NCBI RefSeq assembly: GCF_900104305.1
Contig: NZ_FNJC01000002.1
Span: forward strand, 372,001 to 436,000
Origin: Filomicrobium insigne
GTDB lineage: Bacteria > Pseudomonadota > Alphaproteobacteria > Rhizobiales > Hyphomicrobiaceae
Direction of reading: 5' to 3'
Length of the DNA stretch: 64,000 nucleotides
The stretch's first letter is position 1. The number at the start of each line of letters is the position of its first letter. The position numbers and the translations under genes are program-made. Below are positions 19,285 to 28,033 of this stretch, in pieces. The notes under the pieces are model-generated. The model saw only the letters and a list, made by a program, of their open reading frames with translations, searched no databases and was not told the DNA's origin.

Positions 19285-20224
19285 TAGTTAGCCCCCCGGC
19301 TGACCTTTAACCTTAAAAAACAATCGGCTCCCCCGAGCCCACTGTCTTTCGCAAATCCGCGATCGAATCACCGCCTGCGGTGATTCGTGCAAGCCACCGC
19401 AGTATCTTCCCATATGTAACAACACGACATGCATTAACGGATTATTTGCCCGCAGACTACAAGCTAGAGCCTATAACTTCATGGCTCAGGCGGGCCCAAG
19501 GTCAAGTTGAAGGCCTTGCGCGATTCGCCTGTTCGTCATAAAGAATTGTAATGGTCGTTCGGAATGCGACAGACGGGATGTGACTCGGGTCGCAACTACG
19601 GCAATTACGGCGCTTGCAGCCCACCCTTTATAGCGGATTGGCGCTGACCTTAGCGAGTAGCCGCGCATTTCCAACAACCGGTGGTGGCATCCTCCGTGGT
19701 GCGCTCCCGTATCGACCCGTGTGACCGTTTAATTTGGGCCGGTGCCGTTTTTGCGCCGTTATTTAGGCCTGCAACGTTTCTCAGGGACGATCGCTCAGCG
19801 CCCCAGGCGAAGATGGTGCTTTTTTTGCGAAGGTCTGCCGCGTGCCAGGACCATTGGCTTCGCAGATCCTGTCTTCTGGTGGGCATGCCCGAGCATTACC
19901 GCCCTTTCCTCCCCCTTTTTCAAAAGGGGACTCGTTTCAGCCCGGCGTCGCAATTCGTGGCGCGGCAGCCGGTTCATAAAGCTAAGTAAGCTACGCAATG
20001 CCTAATGCACGCACGACCAACCTGAATGCTCAAGAGCGCCGCTCGGCGCTCAGCAGCTGCTGCCGGAATGATTTCGGCCCGGGTCGGACGCGCGACAATC
20101 GTTCCACCTCTAACCCCAACCACTTAATCGCCACAGCGCGCATCGCCCCCGTGCGATCGAACCGCGCTGGCCATTCATCCATGACGGCCGATCCGCCAAG
20201 CGGGCAAGCCCAGGAAAATCTTCA
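19285..20224. other. Long rne upstream region with hairpins
   Basis: 940 nt between the divergent amiC and rne genes without a credible coding region. It contains a perfect inverted repeat CCCCTTTT-TC-AAAAGGGG (19912-19929) and a stem GAGCGCC-GCTC-GGCGCTC (20034-20051), about 180 nt before the rne start. rne messages in other bacteria have long leaders that RNase E itself cleaves for autoregulation; a similar role here is an inference. Confidence 0.5.
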
Positions 20225-23200
20225 ATGTCAGAAAACAAGATGCTTATTGATGCCGCGCACCCGGAAGAGACCCGGGTCGTGGTTCTTCGCGGAGGTCGCG
20301 TAGAGGAATTCGACTACGAATCAGCGGCTCGCAAACAACTGCGCGGCAACATTTACCTCGCCAAGGTAACGCGCGTTGAGCCGGCGCTGCAGGCTGCATT
20401 CGTTGACTATGGCGGCAATCGCCACGGCTTCCTTGCCTTTAACGAAATCCATCCGGACTACTATCAAATTCCGATTGCTGACCGCATTGCTCTCCTGGAA
20501 GAGGAAGCAGCAATAGAAGCGGAAGAAGAAGCTGAAGCAGACGCGCGCGCCGAACGCATGGCAGCACGCCGCGCCCGCCGCCAGAATGCGACGCCCTCAA
20601 AGGACTCGGATAACGACGACGACAACAATACGAACGACGAGTCCGACGAAGCGGAAGACGTCCATGCCGCGTCGTCGGACGACCATGATTGGGACAACGA
20701 CGGCGAGGACGGCGACAACGAAGCTTCCGTCGCCGATGATGCTGACGCTGTCACTGCGGATGAAACCTCGGAAGAGGCCGTCCAAGCAGAGAGTGTCGGA
20801 AGCAAAGACGACCCGGTAGACCCGCCTTCGGACGAAGACTCCGGGCAACAAAATGGTCCGAAAACGATCGCCATTAACATGGCGCGCGACGAAAGCCTCT
20901 CGGAAGAGTTGTCCACAGAAGGCGACAGCGAAAGCTCCGACAGAACGGAAGTTCTGGTGGACACTGATGTTGCAGAGGCTCTCACCGCCACCGTCTCAGA
21001 GGCGCGTCCGAACACAGAGGTAGACGCAAGCCCTGCTGCTCCGGAAGAAGCCGAAGAAACGGCACCTGCGGACGACGACACCGACGGAGATACGACAACC
21101 GCATCCGCAGACACGGACGCAATCGAAAACGTCGGCGACAGCGAAGATGCCTTGGAGGAACTGCCCTCCAGGCCGCGGCGCTCGCGCCGTAGCTACAAAA
21201 TCCAGGAAGTTATTAAGCGTCGTCAGGTCCTGCTGATCCAGGTTGTGAAGGAAGAACGCGGCAACAAGGGCGCCGCCCTGACGACCTACTTGTCACTTGC
21301 CGGCCGCTACACCGTGTTGATGCCGAATACCGCACGGGGCGGCGGTATCTCACGCAAGATCACCAATCCCCAGGACCGCAAGCGGCTGAAGGCCATCGCT
21401 ACGGAGCTCGAAGTTCCGGAAGGAATGGGCCTGATCATCCGCACGGCCGGTGCCGCACGTACGAAGCAGGAAATCCGGCGTGACTTCGAATACCTGCTGC
21501 GTCTGTGGGAAAGCGTGCGCGAACTCACACTGCAATCAACAGCTCCAAGCCTCGTTTACGAAGAAGGCGACCTGATCAAACGTTCGATCCGCGATCTCTA
21601 CAATAAGGAGATCGACGAGGTCGTCGTGGCAGGTGAAGATGCGCACCGTGAAGCGAAAAGCTTCATGCGCATGCTGATGCCGAGCCACGCCAAGAACGTT
21701 ACGCTCTATAAGGACGCCGAGCCTCTCTTCACACGCTATGCTATCGAACGTCAGTTGAACGCCATGTTCAGCCCGTTCGTCACATTGCGTTCCGGCGGTT
21801 ATCTCGTCATCAACCAGACCGAAGCGTTGGTTGCTGTCGACGTGAACTCGGGCCGCTCCACCCGCGAGTTCTCGATTGAAGAAACGGCGCTCCATACCAA
21901 CTTGGAAGCAGCCGATGAAATCGCCCGCCACCTTAAGCTGCGGGACTTGGCCGGATTGATCGTTATCGACTTCATCGACATGGAGGAGAAGCGCAACAAC
22001 CGGGCCGTGGAACGTCGGCTCAAAGAGGCGTTGAGGCTGGACCGCGCCCGCATTCAGGTCGGCCGTATCAGCCCGTTCGGCTTGCTGGAAATGTCCCGTC
22101 AGCGCCTGCGCACAGGTGTTCTCGAAGGTTCCACGTCGCAATGCCCGCACTGCCAAGGCACCGGCATCATCCGCTCGACTGAATCGATTGCACTCGCTGT
22201 TCTGCGCGCCCTCGAAGACGCTGTGATGAACAAATCACGCGGATCGTTGATCGCGAACACCACGGCCGAAGTCGCCTTGTACATTCTCAACAACAAGCGC
22301 GACTTCATCATCGACATGGAAGCGCGCCACGGCTTCCCAATCCTCGTTCAGGCTTCGGAAAAAATGGCCGGCGCCAACTTCACGGTCGAGAAAGGCTCCG
22401 CCCCCGCGCAGGCCCCGACCCCACGGCGCGCGGATCGCAGCGCGGTCAAGATGGATTGGAACTTCGACGAGGCCGAGGTCGTCACGGAAGCTTCTGACAA
22501 TTTCGACAATGAAGATGGGAACGACGAAGCGACCGGTTCGGGCGAAGAGGACAACGGCCGGCGCAAACGGCGGCGTCGGCGCCGGACGCGCCGCGGTGGC
22601 AGCGAACGTTTGGCCAACGCAGCCGACACAAGCGCCAGCGAGAACCTCGTCGAAGCATCAGACGATATGGATGAAGACGAGCAGGATACGTCCACATCAG
22701 ACGATGGCGAAGCCAGCGATGACACCACAATAGAGTCTGCTGACGGGTCCTCGGAACGCCCCTCACGTCGTCGTCGTCGCGGGCGCCGCGGTGGCCGCCG
22801 CAACCGTGAACGCAACCGGACAACGGCAGAAGGCGAAGGCGAACACGCAGACGGTACACAAGATGCCGCCAGCGAAATTCCCGGCCTCGGCCCCCAACCC
22901 TCGATTATCGAAATCTCGACCGAACCGCGTGCAGAGGCTGAACCCACACCGGTGCGTGAGAAGGCCGAGCCATCATCAGAAACCGTCATGAGGGTGACGG
23001 AGCCCGCATCGGAAACTGTTGAAGCCGTAATACCACCGGCTGAACTACAGCAATCCGTTACGGAAGAAGTCACCACCGAAACGCAAAACGAACCTGCCGC
23101 GTCAGTCCAGGCCCCCGAAACCACGCCGCCAGTCGAGGCCGAAGCTCCGGTTGCCACGAAGGATAAACCGGTTCCCGTCGTCGCTGCTGAAGAACCTAGA

Positions 23201-23368
23201 GCCCCTGAATCAACACCGGCTCCGAATGGAGGGCTGCGTCTGCAGCGTGTAATTATGGGGCCAGACCGTTCCGTAGAAACAGGCCTCGATGCGACCTTGG
23301 AGCCATCCGAAGATAAGCCCGCGCGCAAAGGCTGGTGGCAACGTAAACTTCTGGGAAGCGACAGCTAA
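20225..23368 (+). CDS. rne: Ribonuclease E
   Basis: 1047 residues. The S1 RNA-binding domain starts near residue 35 (LRGNIYLAKVTRVEPALQAA) and is interrupted at about 95-330 by a very acidic, Asp/Glu/Ser-rich insertion before it resumes (RRQVLLIQVVKEER). The catalytic DNase I-like domain holds the metal ligands in AVDVNSGR (Asp near 538) and LIVIDFIDME (near 580). The Zn-link CPHC is near 640. The C-terminal scaffold has two Arg-rich RNA-binding patches (GRRKRRRRRRTRRGG and RRRRRGRRGGRRNRERN) between acidic stretches and ends in a conserved-looking tail. RNase E initiates mRNA decay and rRNA/tRNA processing and organises the degradosome. AGGA lies 9 nt before the ATG. Confidence 0.96.
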   Translation: MSENKMLIDAAHPEETRVVVLRGGRVEEFDYESAARKQLRGNIYLAKVTRVEPALQAAFVDYGGNRHGFLAFNEIHPDYYQIPIADRIALLEEEAAIEAEEEAEADARAERMAARRARRQNATPSKDSDNDDDNNTNDESDEAEDVHAASSDDHDWDNDGEDGDNEASVADDADAVTADETSEEAVQAESVGSKDDPVDPPSDEDSGQQNGPKTIAINMARDESLSEELSTEGDSESSDRTEVLVDTDVAEALTATVSEARPNTEVDASPAAPEEAEETAPADDDTDGDTTTASADTDAIENVGDSEDALEELPSRPRRSRRSYKIQEVIKRRQVLLIQVVKEERGNKGAALTTYLSLAGRYTVLMPNTARGGGISRKITNPQDRKRLKAIATELEVPEGMGLIIRTAGAARTKQEIRRDFEYLLRLWESVRELTLQSTAPSLVYEEGDLIKRSIRDLYNKEIDEVVVAGEDAHREAKSFMRMLMPSHAKNVTLYKDAEPLFTRYAIERQLNAMFSPFVTLRSGGYLVINQTEALVAVDVNSGRSTREFSIEETALHTNLEAADEIARHLKLRDLAGLIVIDFIDMEEKRNNRAVERRLKEALRLDRARIQVGRISPFGLLEMSRQRLRTGVLEGSTSQCPHCQGTGIIRSTESIALAVLRALEDAVMNKSRGSLIANTTAEVALYILNNKRDFIIDMEARHGFPILVQASEKMAGANFTVEKGSAPAQAPTPRRADRSAVKMDWNFDEAEVVTEASDNFDNEDGNDEATGSGEEDNGRRKRRRRRRTRRGGSERLANAADTSASENLVEASDDMDEDEQDTSTSDDGEASDDTTIESADGSSERPSRRRRRGRRGGRRNRERNRTTAEGEGEHADGTQDAASEIPGLGPQPSIIEISTEPRAEAEPTPVREKAEPSSETVMRVTEPASETVEAVIPPAELQQSVTEEVTTETQNEPAASVQAPETTPPVEAEAPVATKDKPVPVVAAEEPRAPESTPAPNGGLRLQRVIMGPDRSVETGLDATLEPSEDKPARKGWWQRKLLGSDS

Positions 23369-23395
23369 GCTGTCCCGCCTCTAAATCGCGAGAGC

Positions 23396-23426
23396 AATCG
23401 GGCTGATCTCAGATCAGCCCGATTTT
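23396..23426 (+). terminator. rho-independent terminator of rne
   Basis: A 14-bp perfect inverted repeat AATCGGGCTGATCT (23396-23409) and AGATCAGCCCGATT (23411-23424) followed by TTTTGTTT, 28 nt after the rne stop. Confidence 0.88.
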
Positions 23427-23451
23427 GTTTGACCCACCATTAAAGACGCAA

Positions 23452-23592
23452 GGCAAAACGACCCTTGGCATCGGTGGGAAATGCCAAAGGGCCGCTTCGC
23501 GGGTGCCACGAGCCAATAGCCTCAGGACCGGAGGCCTAAGGGACTGGGGATTGGCCCGCACGGGGGGAGGCACCTTAGCTTCGCAGGAAAAC
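23452..23592 (-). ncRNA. Candidate structured RNA A with terminator, downstream of aat
   Basis: Read on the minus strand, GGTGCC pairs with GGCACC around a two-stage stem: GCGGGCCAAT with ATTGGCTCGT (10 bp, two G-U) and a terminal hairpin around CGGTCCT. One-sided bulges are C-rich (TCCCCCCGT and CCCCAGTCCCTT). It is followed by a hairpin CCCTTTGGCAT/ATGCCAAGGG and TCGTTTT (+ strand 23452-23491), which looks like a terminator. It may be the 3' UTR of aat or an independent small RNA; I see no clear promoter. An open frame of 88 codons overlaps it but has no family resemblance. I could not assign a known RNA class. Confidence 0.4.
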
Positions 23593-23678
23593 GACCAGGG
23601 ACCCGCCGAACTCCGCTCGGCCGAAACTCGCGCGAACGCGACACCAGCGCTGTTACCTAGGAAACAGCTCGGCAATGT

Positions 23679-24359
23679 TCATCCGCGGGCCGTCGCGTCG
23701 TTGATAATTGAAAGCGCCGTCGCCCCGTCAACCTGACGCGGCAAGGCATTGAAATTGCCTTGCTTACTGAGCGCCTCTTCCAACGTTTCCTGGAATGTGC
23801 CCCGGTCAACCTCGATGGTACCGAACTGGCGCAAATGATCCGTCACAAACTGCGTGTCCAGCAACGTGAAATCACCCGCAATCAATCGCGCGACAAGATG
23901 TATGAGCGCAATCTTCGAGGCGTCGCGCTCCGTCGAAAACATGCTTTCGCCGAAGAAGGCACTCCCCAGCGCCAAACCGTATAGCCCGCCAACCAGCTCA
24001 TCATCGCGCCAAACACCGACTGTGTGGCAGTACCCCAGTTCAAAGAGTTCGCGATAAAGCGTGCGGATACGCGCATTGATCCACGTAGAGCGCCGCCCAG
24101 GCTTGGACGCTGCACACCCCGAAATAATGGCTTCGAAATTGTCGTCGATTCTAACGACAAACGGCGTGCCCCGCACCGTCCGGGCCAACCGCTTCGGAAC
24201 ATGCACCTCATCCAGGGGCAAAATCCCACGCTGTTGGGGCTCAATCCAATACAACGCCGGATCGGCCGCACTTTCGGCCATCGGAAAGATGCCGCAGCTG
24301 TAGGCCTTCAGCAAAACCTGCGGCGTAATCTCAATCATTATGTCGTCGTGTGAAGTCAC
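23679..24359 (-). CDS. aat: Leucyl/phenylalanyl-tRNA--protein transferase
   Basis: 226 residues from a GTG at 24359, which has a strong AAAGGAGG 10 nt upstream; the upstream ATG at 24419 lacks a binding site. Family motifs: [54 protein letters not shown] and [19 protein letters not shown], then [15 protein letters not shown]. The enzyme transfers Leu or Phe from tRNA to proteins with N-terminal Lys or Arg, marking them for ClpAP (N-degron pathway). It follows accC on the same strand, as is common in Rhizobiales. Confidence 0.96.
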   Translation of the reverse strand: MTSHDDIMIEITPQVLLKAYSCGIFPMAESAADPALYWIEPQQRGILPLDEVHVPKRLARTVRGTPFVVRIDDNFEAIISGCAASKPGRRSTWINARIRTLYRELFELGYCHTVGVWRDDELVGGLYGLALGSAFFGESMFSTERDASKIALIHLVARLIAGDFTLLDTQFVTDHLRQFGTIEVDRGTFQETLEEALSKQGNFNALPRQVDGATALSIINDATARG

Positions 24360-24428
24360 CGTTGGGCGACCTCCTTTGGTTCTCAGCGACAACAGAACAA
24401 CGTCATCGCTTTCAATCAAACCAAAAGA

Positions 24429-25769
24429 TTAGGGCTTTCCGAGGAATTTTTCGAGCCAGTGAATGTCATAAAGCCCATTTGCGATATCTGGCTGTCGAAT
24501 CAACTCGTTAAATAGCGGGATCGTGGTTTCGATGCCATCAATCACGAATTCCGACAAGGCGCGTTTGAGGCGCATCAGGCACTCGTTACGCGTCTTACCA
24601 TGCACGATCAGCTTCCCAATCAAGCTGTCGTAGTAGGGTGGAATTCGGTAGCCTTGATAAACACCGGAATCGACGCGCACGCCCAGACCTCCTGGCGGAT
24701 GCCAGTAGGTGATCTGACCTGGCGAGGGCCGGAAAGTACGCGGATTTTCCGCGTTGATCCGGCATTCGATGGCATGCCCGGCGAATGTGATGTCATCCTG
24801 CGTCAGGCTGAGCTGAGACCCGGAGGCCACGCGGATCTGCTCCAGAACGAGATCAATCCCGGTGATCGCTTCGGTAACCGGATGCTCGACCTGAAGCCGC
24901 GTATTCATCTCGATAAAATAGAACTCACCATCCTCGTAGAGGAATTCTACGGTCCCGGCGCCACGATATTTAAGCTCCCGCATGGCATTCGCCACGACAT
25001 CGCCGATCCGCGCGCGCGCCGCTTCGTTGAGCGCGGGAGAAGGCGCCTCCTCCCAGACTTTCTGGTGGCGCCGTTGAAGCGAGCAATCGCGCTCACCCAA
25101 GTGGATAGCGTTGCCTTGTCCGTCACCGAAGACCTGGATCTCGATATGACGGGGCTTTGTCAGATACTTCTCGATGTAGACAGCATCATCGCCAAAGGCC
25201 GCCTTAGCCTCTGTCCGAGCTGTTGACAGGGACAGCGGAAGCTCAGCCGCGGTCATCGCAACCTTCATACCGCGTCCACCACCGCCGGCGGCAGCCTTCA
25301 CCAGCACCGGGAAACCCATCGCCTCAGCGACCTTCATGGCTTCCGCTTCACTGGAGACACCGCCATCCGACCCCGGAACCACCGGAATTCCAAGCCGCTT
25401 CGCGGTCTCCTTGGCAGCGATCTTATCGCCCATGATCCTGATATGCTCAGACGTGGGTCCGATGAATGTGATGTTGTGTTCTTCGAGAATTTCAGCGAAA
25501 CGCGCGTTCTCGGACAAGAACCCATAGCCGGGATGCACAGCATCTGCCCCGGTAATCTCACACGCGGCGAGCAGGCGGGGTATATTCAAATAGCTATCGG
25601 ATGCCGGAGGCGGTCCAATACACACACTTTCGTCCGCCAGCTTCACGTGCATGGCGTCAGCATCGGCAGTCGAATGGACGGCGACAGTCGCGATCCCGAG
25701 TTCCTTGCAGGCTCTCTGGATCCGCAGGGCGATCTCACCGCGATTGGCGATTAATACTTTATCGAACAT
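24429..25769 (-). CDS. accC: Acetyl-CoA carboxylase biotin carboxylase subunit
   Basis: 446 residues, the normal length. It carboxylates the biotin on AccB with ATP and bicarbonate, the first half-reaction of fatty acid synthesis. N-terminal fold MFDKVLIANRGEIALRIQRACKELG; ATP-grasp Gly-rich loop KAAAGGGGRGMKVA; metal and catalytic region FIEMNTRLQVEHPVTE; C-terminal biotin-carboxylase domain with SPGQITYWHPPGG. It is 32 nt downstream of accB, so both subunits come from one transcript. Confidence 0.98.
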   Translation of the reverse strand: MFDKVLIANRGEIALRIQRACKELGIATVAVHSTADADAMHVKLADESVCIGPPPASDSYLNIPRLLAACEITGADAVHPGYGFLSENARFAEILEEHNITFIGPTSEHIRIMGDKIAAKETAKRLGIPVVPGSDGGVSSEAEAMKVAEAMGFPVLVKAAAGGGGRGMKVAMTAAELPLSLSTARTEAKAAFGDDAVYIEKYLTKPRHIEIQVFGDGQGNAIHLGERDCSLQRRHQKVWEEAPSPALNEAARARIGDVVANAMRELKYRGAGTVEFLYEDGEFYFIEMNTRLQVEHPVTEAITGIDLVLEQIRVASGSQLSLTQDDITFAGHAIECRINAENPRTFRPSPGQITYWHPPGGLGVRVDSGVYQGYRIPPYYDSLIGKLIVHGKTRNECLMRLKRALSEFVIDGIETTIPLFNELIRQPDIANGLYDIHWLEKFLGKP

Positions 25770-25801
25770 GGCTATGCACTCGCTGAAGGCTGCTCCGGCA
25801 G

Positions 25802-26284
25802 CTATTCGATGATGACGAGTGGCTCGCCGAATTCGACGGGCTGACCGTTTTCAAAGAGGATTGCAGCAACGGTTCCAGCTTTCGGTGCCGGAATCTGGTT
25901 CATCGTCTTCATCGCCTCGATAATGAGCAACGTATCACCCTGGGCAACACGCGTACCCACTTCGATGAATGACGGCGCACCGGGCTCAGATGCACGATAA
26001 GCCGTGCCCACCATCGGTGACTTAACCGCGCCAGGATGCTTGCTGGCATCAAGCCCCGGGCTATCTGCAGCTTCAGCTGGAGCAGCTGTCGGAACGCTTG
26101 CCATTGCAGGGGCCGCAGCAGCTACGAGACCCGACGTTACGTTAATCTGCCGCGCCACGCGCACACGCAGGCCGCTCTTTTCGATCTCGATCTCGCTAAG
26201 GCCCGTTTCGTTGAGCAATTCAGCGAGCTCGCGAATGAGCTGGCTCTCCGCGCTCGTCGTACCCTTTGCGTCCTTGGCGCTCAT
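25802..26284 (-). CDS. accB: Acetyl-CoA carboxylase biotin carboxyl carrier protein
   Basis: 160 residues from the ATG at 26284 (AGGGA 9 nt upstream); a frame extension to 26338 would overlap aroQ. The N-terminal part ends in an Ala/Pro-rich linker, followed by the biotinyl domain with the biotinylated Lys in EAMKTMNQI near residue 125. It carries carboxybiotin between AccC and the carboxyltransferase. The gene lies between aroQ and accC, the common arrangement. Confidence 0.97.
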   Translation of the reverse strand: MSAKDAKGTTSAESQLIRELAELLNETGLSEIEIEKSGLRVRVARQINVTSGLVAAAAPAMASVPTAAPAEAADSPGLDASKHPGAVKSPMVGTAYRASEPGAPSFIEVGTRVAQGDTLLIIEAMKTMNQIPAPKAGTVAAILFENGQPVEFGEPLVIIE

Positions 26285-26334
26285 GCCAATCTGTCCCTTG
26301 CTCTGCGGCCGCTTTTCGGGCCGTCCCTTTCGTT

Positions 26335-26787
26335 TCATCGCTTTTGTGGTTTGCTTGTGAGCTGAACCATCGCCTCAAGCGCCAATTCGTAACCTTTGGC
26401 GCCCAAGCCGCAGATCACACCGGTTGAACCGAGCGATACATACGAATGATGGCGATAGGTTTCACGTTTGAAGATGTTAGAAAGATGAACCTCGATGACC
26501 GGCAGTTCAGCAGCCTGAAGCGCATCGAGAATGCCAATCGAGGTATGTGTGAAAGCGCCTGCATTGAGAATAATCCCGCGAGCGGCCTCACGTGCTTCTT
26601 GAATCCAGTCAATCAGTTCGCCTTCGTGGTTGGACTGGCGGAAAACAATTTCTGCGCCCAACTGTTTGGCGCGTGCAGACGCTAAGTCCCGCACGTCATC
26701 CAACGTATCGGTGCCATAAACGGAGGGCTCACGCCGCCCGAGCAAATTGAGGTTAGGTCCATTAAGGACGTAGATTGGCTTGGCCAT
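26335..26787 (-). CDS. aroQ: Type II 3-dehydroquinate dehydratase
   Basis: 150 residues. Third step of the shikimate pathway: 3-dehydroquinate to 3-dehydroshikimate. Family motifs: [19 protein letters not shown] with the catalytic Arg and Tyr, [27 protein letters not shown] with the Asn and His region, and [11 protein letters not shown]. It forms a dodecamer in the cytoplasm. accB starts about 50 nt downstream. Confidence 0.97.
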   Translation of the reverse strand: MAKPIYVLNGPNLNLLGRREPSVYGTDTLDDVRDLASARAKQLGAEIVFRQSNHEGELIDWIQEAREAARGIILNAGAFTHTSIGILDALQAAELPVIEVHLSNIFKRETYRHHSYVSLGSTGVICGLGAKGYELALEAMVQLTSKPQKR

Positions 26788-27008
26788 ATCCTATGTGCGC
26801 GAGAAGATAAGACCGATGGCTCCGGATCGGTAGTGCACCTGCCCCCGGAAGGTCCTTTCTATGAATACTGCGAAGGGGTCTAACAGTTTTCACCGGCAAA
26901 CGAAAGTCTGGCCCTGCAACGGCAAGACTGCGTCGGGGAAAAGCCCAAAGAAAGAACCGCAGCAACGCTCCCGATGGAGTTATTGCCGCGGCTCCAACTG
27001 TGAATCGT

Positions 27009-27038
27009 CCCCCCTAGAAGAAAGGCCATCTTAGGGGG
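27009..27038. repeat. Inverted repeat between the DsbA-like gene and aroQ
   Basis: CCCCCCTAGA (27009-27018) and TCTTAGGGGG (27029-27038) form a near-perfect stem with a 10-nt loop, about 30 nt past the stop of the DsbA-like gene on the minus strand. It could be a weak terminator or stabilising 3' hairpin; no T-run follows. Confidence 0.5.
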
Positions 27039-27068
27039 AACACAAGCATACCGTCACAAAAACGCAGA

Positions 27069-27950
27069 TCAGCAAACTTTGCAGCCGCCGTTGTCACGCG
27101 TTTCCTTTACCAATTCAACAAGTTGTTCATACAGATTCTCTGGCGCACCTGCGATTGACTTGTCGGCAACGAGATAGTGAGGCGTTCCATTTATGCCCAT
27201 CTTCTGAGCAAGATCGCGAACATTCTCGATTTCTTTGGTCACTTCAGGAGACTTCATGTCTTCTTTCAGTTTCGCAACATCAAGACCATGCTTCTCAGCG
27301 ATCTTCAGCGCATGTTCGCCGTTCATGGTACCCTTCGCGGCCATAAGAGCGCGATGCATTTCCCAATACTTGCCTTGGGCTTTTGCCGCCAGGGCAACCC
27401 GTGAGGCTTCCAGAGATCCCTCAGACAGGATTGGAAGCTCCTTGAAAACAACCCGAACGTTCTTGTCGTTCTCGATCAGCTTCGCCAGCTGCGGAAAACC
27501 CCGTTTGCAAAAGCCGCAGTTGTAGTCGAAGAATTCGACCACAGTAACGTCAGCCTTTGGATCACCGATAGCCGGCGCATTTGCCCGCCGGAAGAGAGCC
27601 TCAGCATTGTCCGCGATCGCAGCCGTAAACTGCTCCGCCTGCATGGCTTCAAGCTTCGTCTCAAGAGCCGACTGGATTTCCAGGAACAACTCCGGATGAG
27701 CAAGCAGATATTCTTTGACGATAGCCTCGATGCCAGCGCGCTGCTCCGAAGAAAAGACCTTCGCCGCCTCAGACTGAGCGCCAGCCTTAGCTTCAGCCGC
27801 GCCCGCATCTTTTGTCTGGGCAGTCGCTGCCGGCTCACCCGTCATCACGGCTAACGCCAAGCCGCCTGCAGCAGCAAGGGGAAGCGCTAAGGTCAGGCTT
27901 TTAATGCTGAGCAATCCGTTCAGCGCTTTATCCACGAAGTTGGTGGTCAT
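27069..27950 (-). CDS. DsbA-family thiol:disulfide oxidoreductase
   Basis: 293 residues from the ATG at 27950 (AGGA 6 nt upstream). A signal or anchor segment (LTLALPLAAAGGLALAVM) is followed by an Ala/Gln/Glu-rich linker and a helical region, then a thioredoxin-like domain with the active site FDYNCGFCKRGFPQ and the cis-Pro in GINGTPHYLV. The architecture matches the ScsC/BdbD-like DsbA family with an N-terminal helical extension. It ends in GGCKVC, an unusual extra Cys pair that could relay electrons or bind metal. It acts in the periplasm and lies downstream of the M48 protease gene. Confidence 0.92.
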   Translation of the reverse strand: MTTNFVDKALNGLLSIKSLTLALPLAAAGGLALAVMTGEPAATAQTKDAGAAEAKAGAQSEAAKVFSSEQRAGIEAIVKEYLLAHPELFLEIQSALETKLEAMQAEQFTAAIADNAEALFRRANAPAIGDPKADVTVVEFFDYNCGFCKRGFPQLAKLIENDKNVRVVFKELPILSEGSLEASRVALAAKAQGKYWEMHRALMAAKGTMNGEHALKIAEKHGLDVAKLKEDMKSPEVTKEIENVRDLAQKMGINGTPHYLVADKSIAGAPENLYEQLVELVKETRDNGGCKVC

Positions 27951-28033
27951 GTGAGTTCCTTGATCGAGGACCGATAATGTCACGGCACAGGGGTGAAGTG
28001 GATCTAGACCAACGGCACCGCAGCGGTCTGGGT

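Noticed and set aside
20464-21114. A long minus-strand open frame inside rne
   Set aside because: It is a composition shadow of the Asp/Glu-rich codons of RNase E (reads as Ser/Ala/Val), with no family match.
22348-23328. A 326-codon minus-strand open frame inside the 3' part of rne
   Set aside because: Ser/Arg-rich mirror of the acidic and Arg-rich RNase E tail; no binding site or known domain.
23480-23590. 6S RNA
   Set aside because: Only a short match (GCGGGCCAATCCCC) resembles E. coli 6S; the long closing stem and large central bubble are not evident.
23409-23675. An 88-codon minus-strand open frame after aat
   Set aside because: No family resemblance, no binding site, and it coincides with strong RNA stems, which suggests non-coding sequence.
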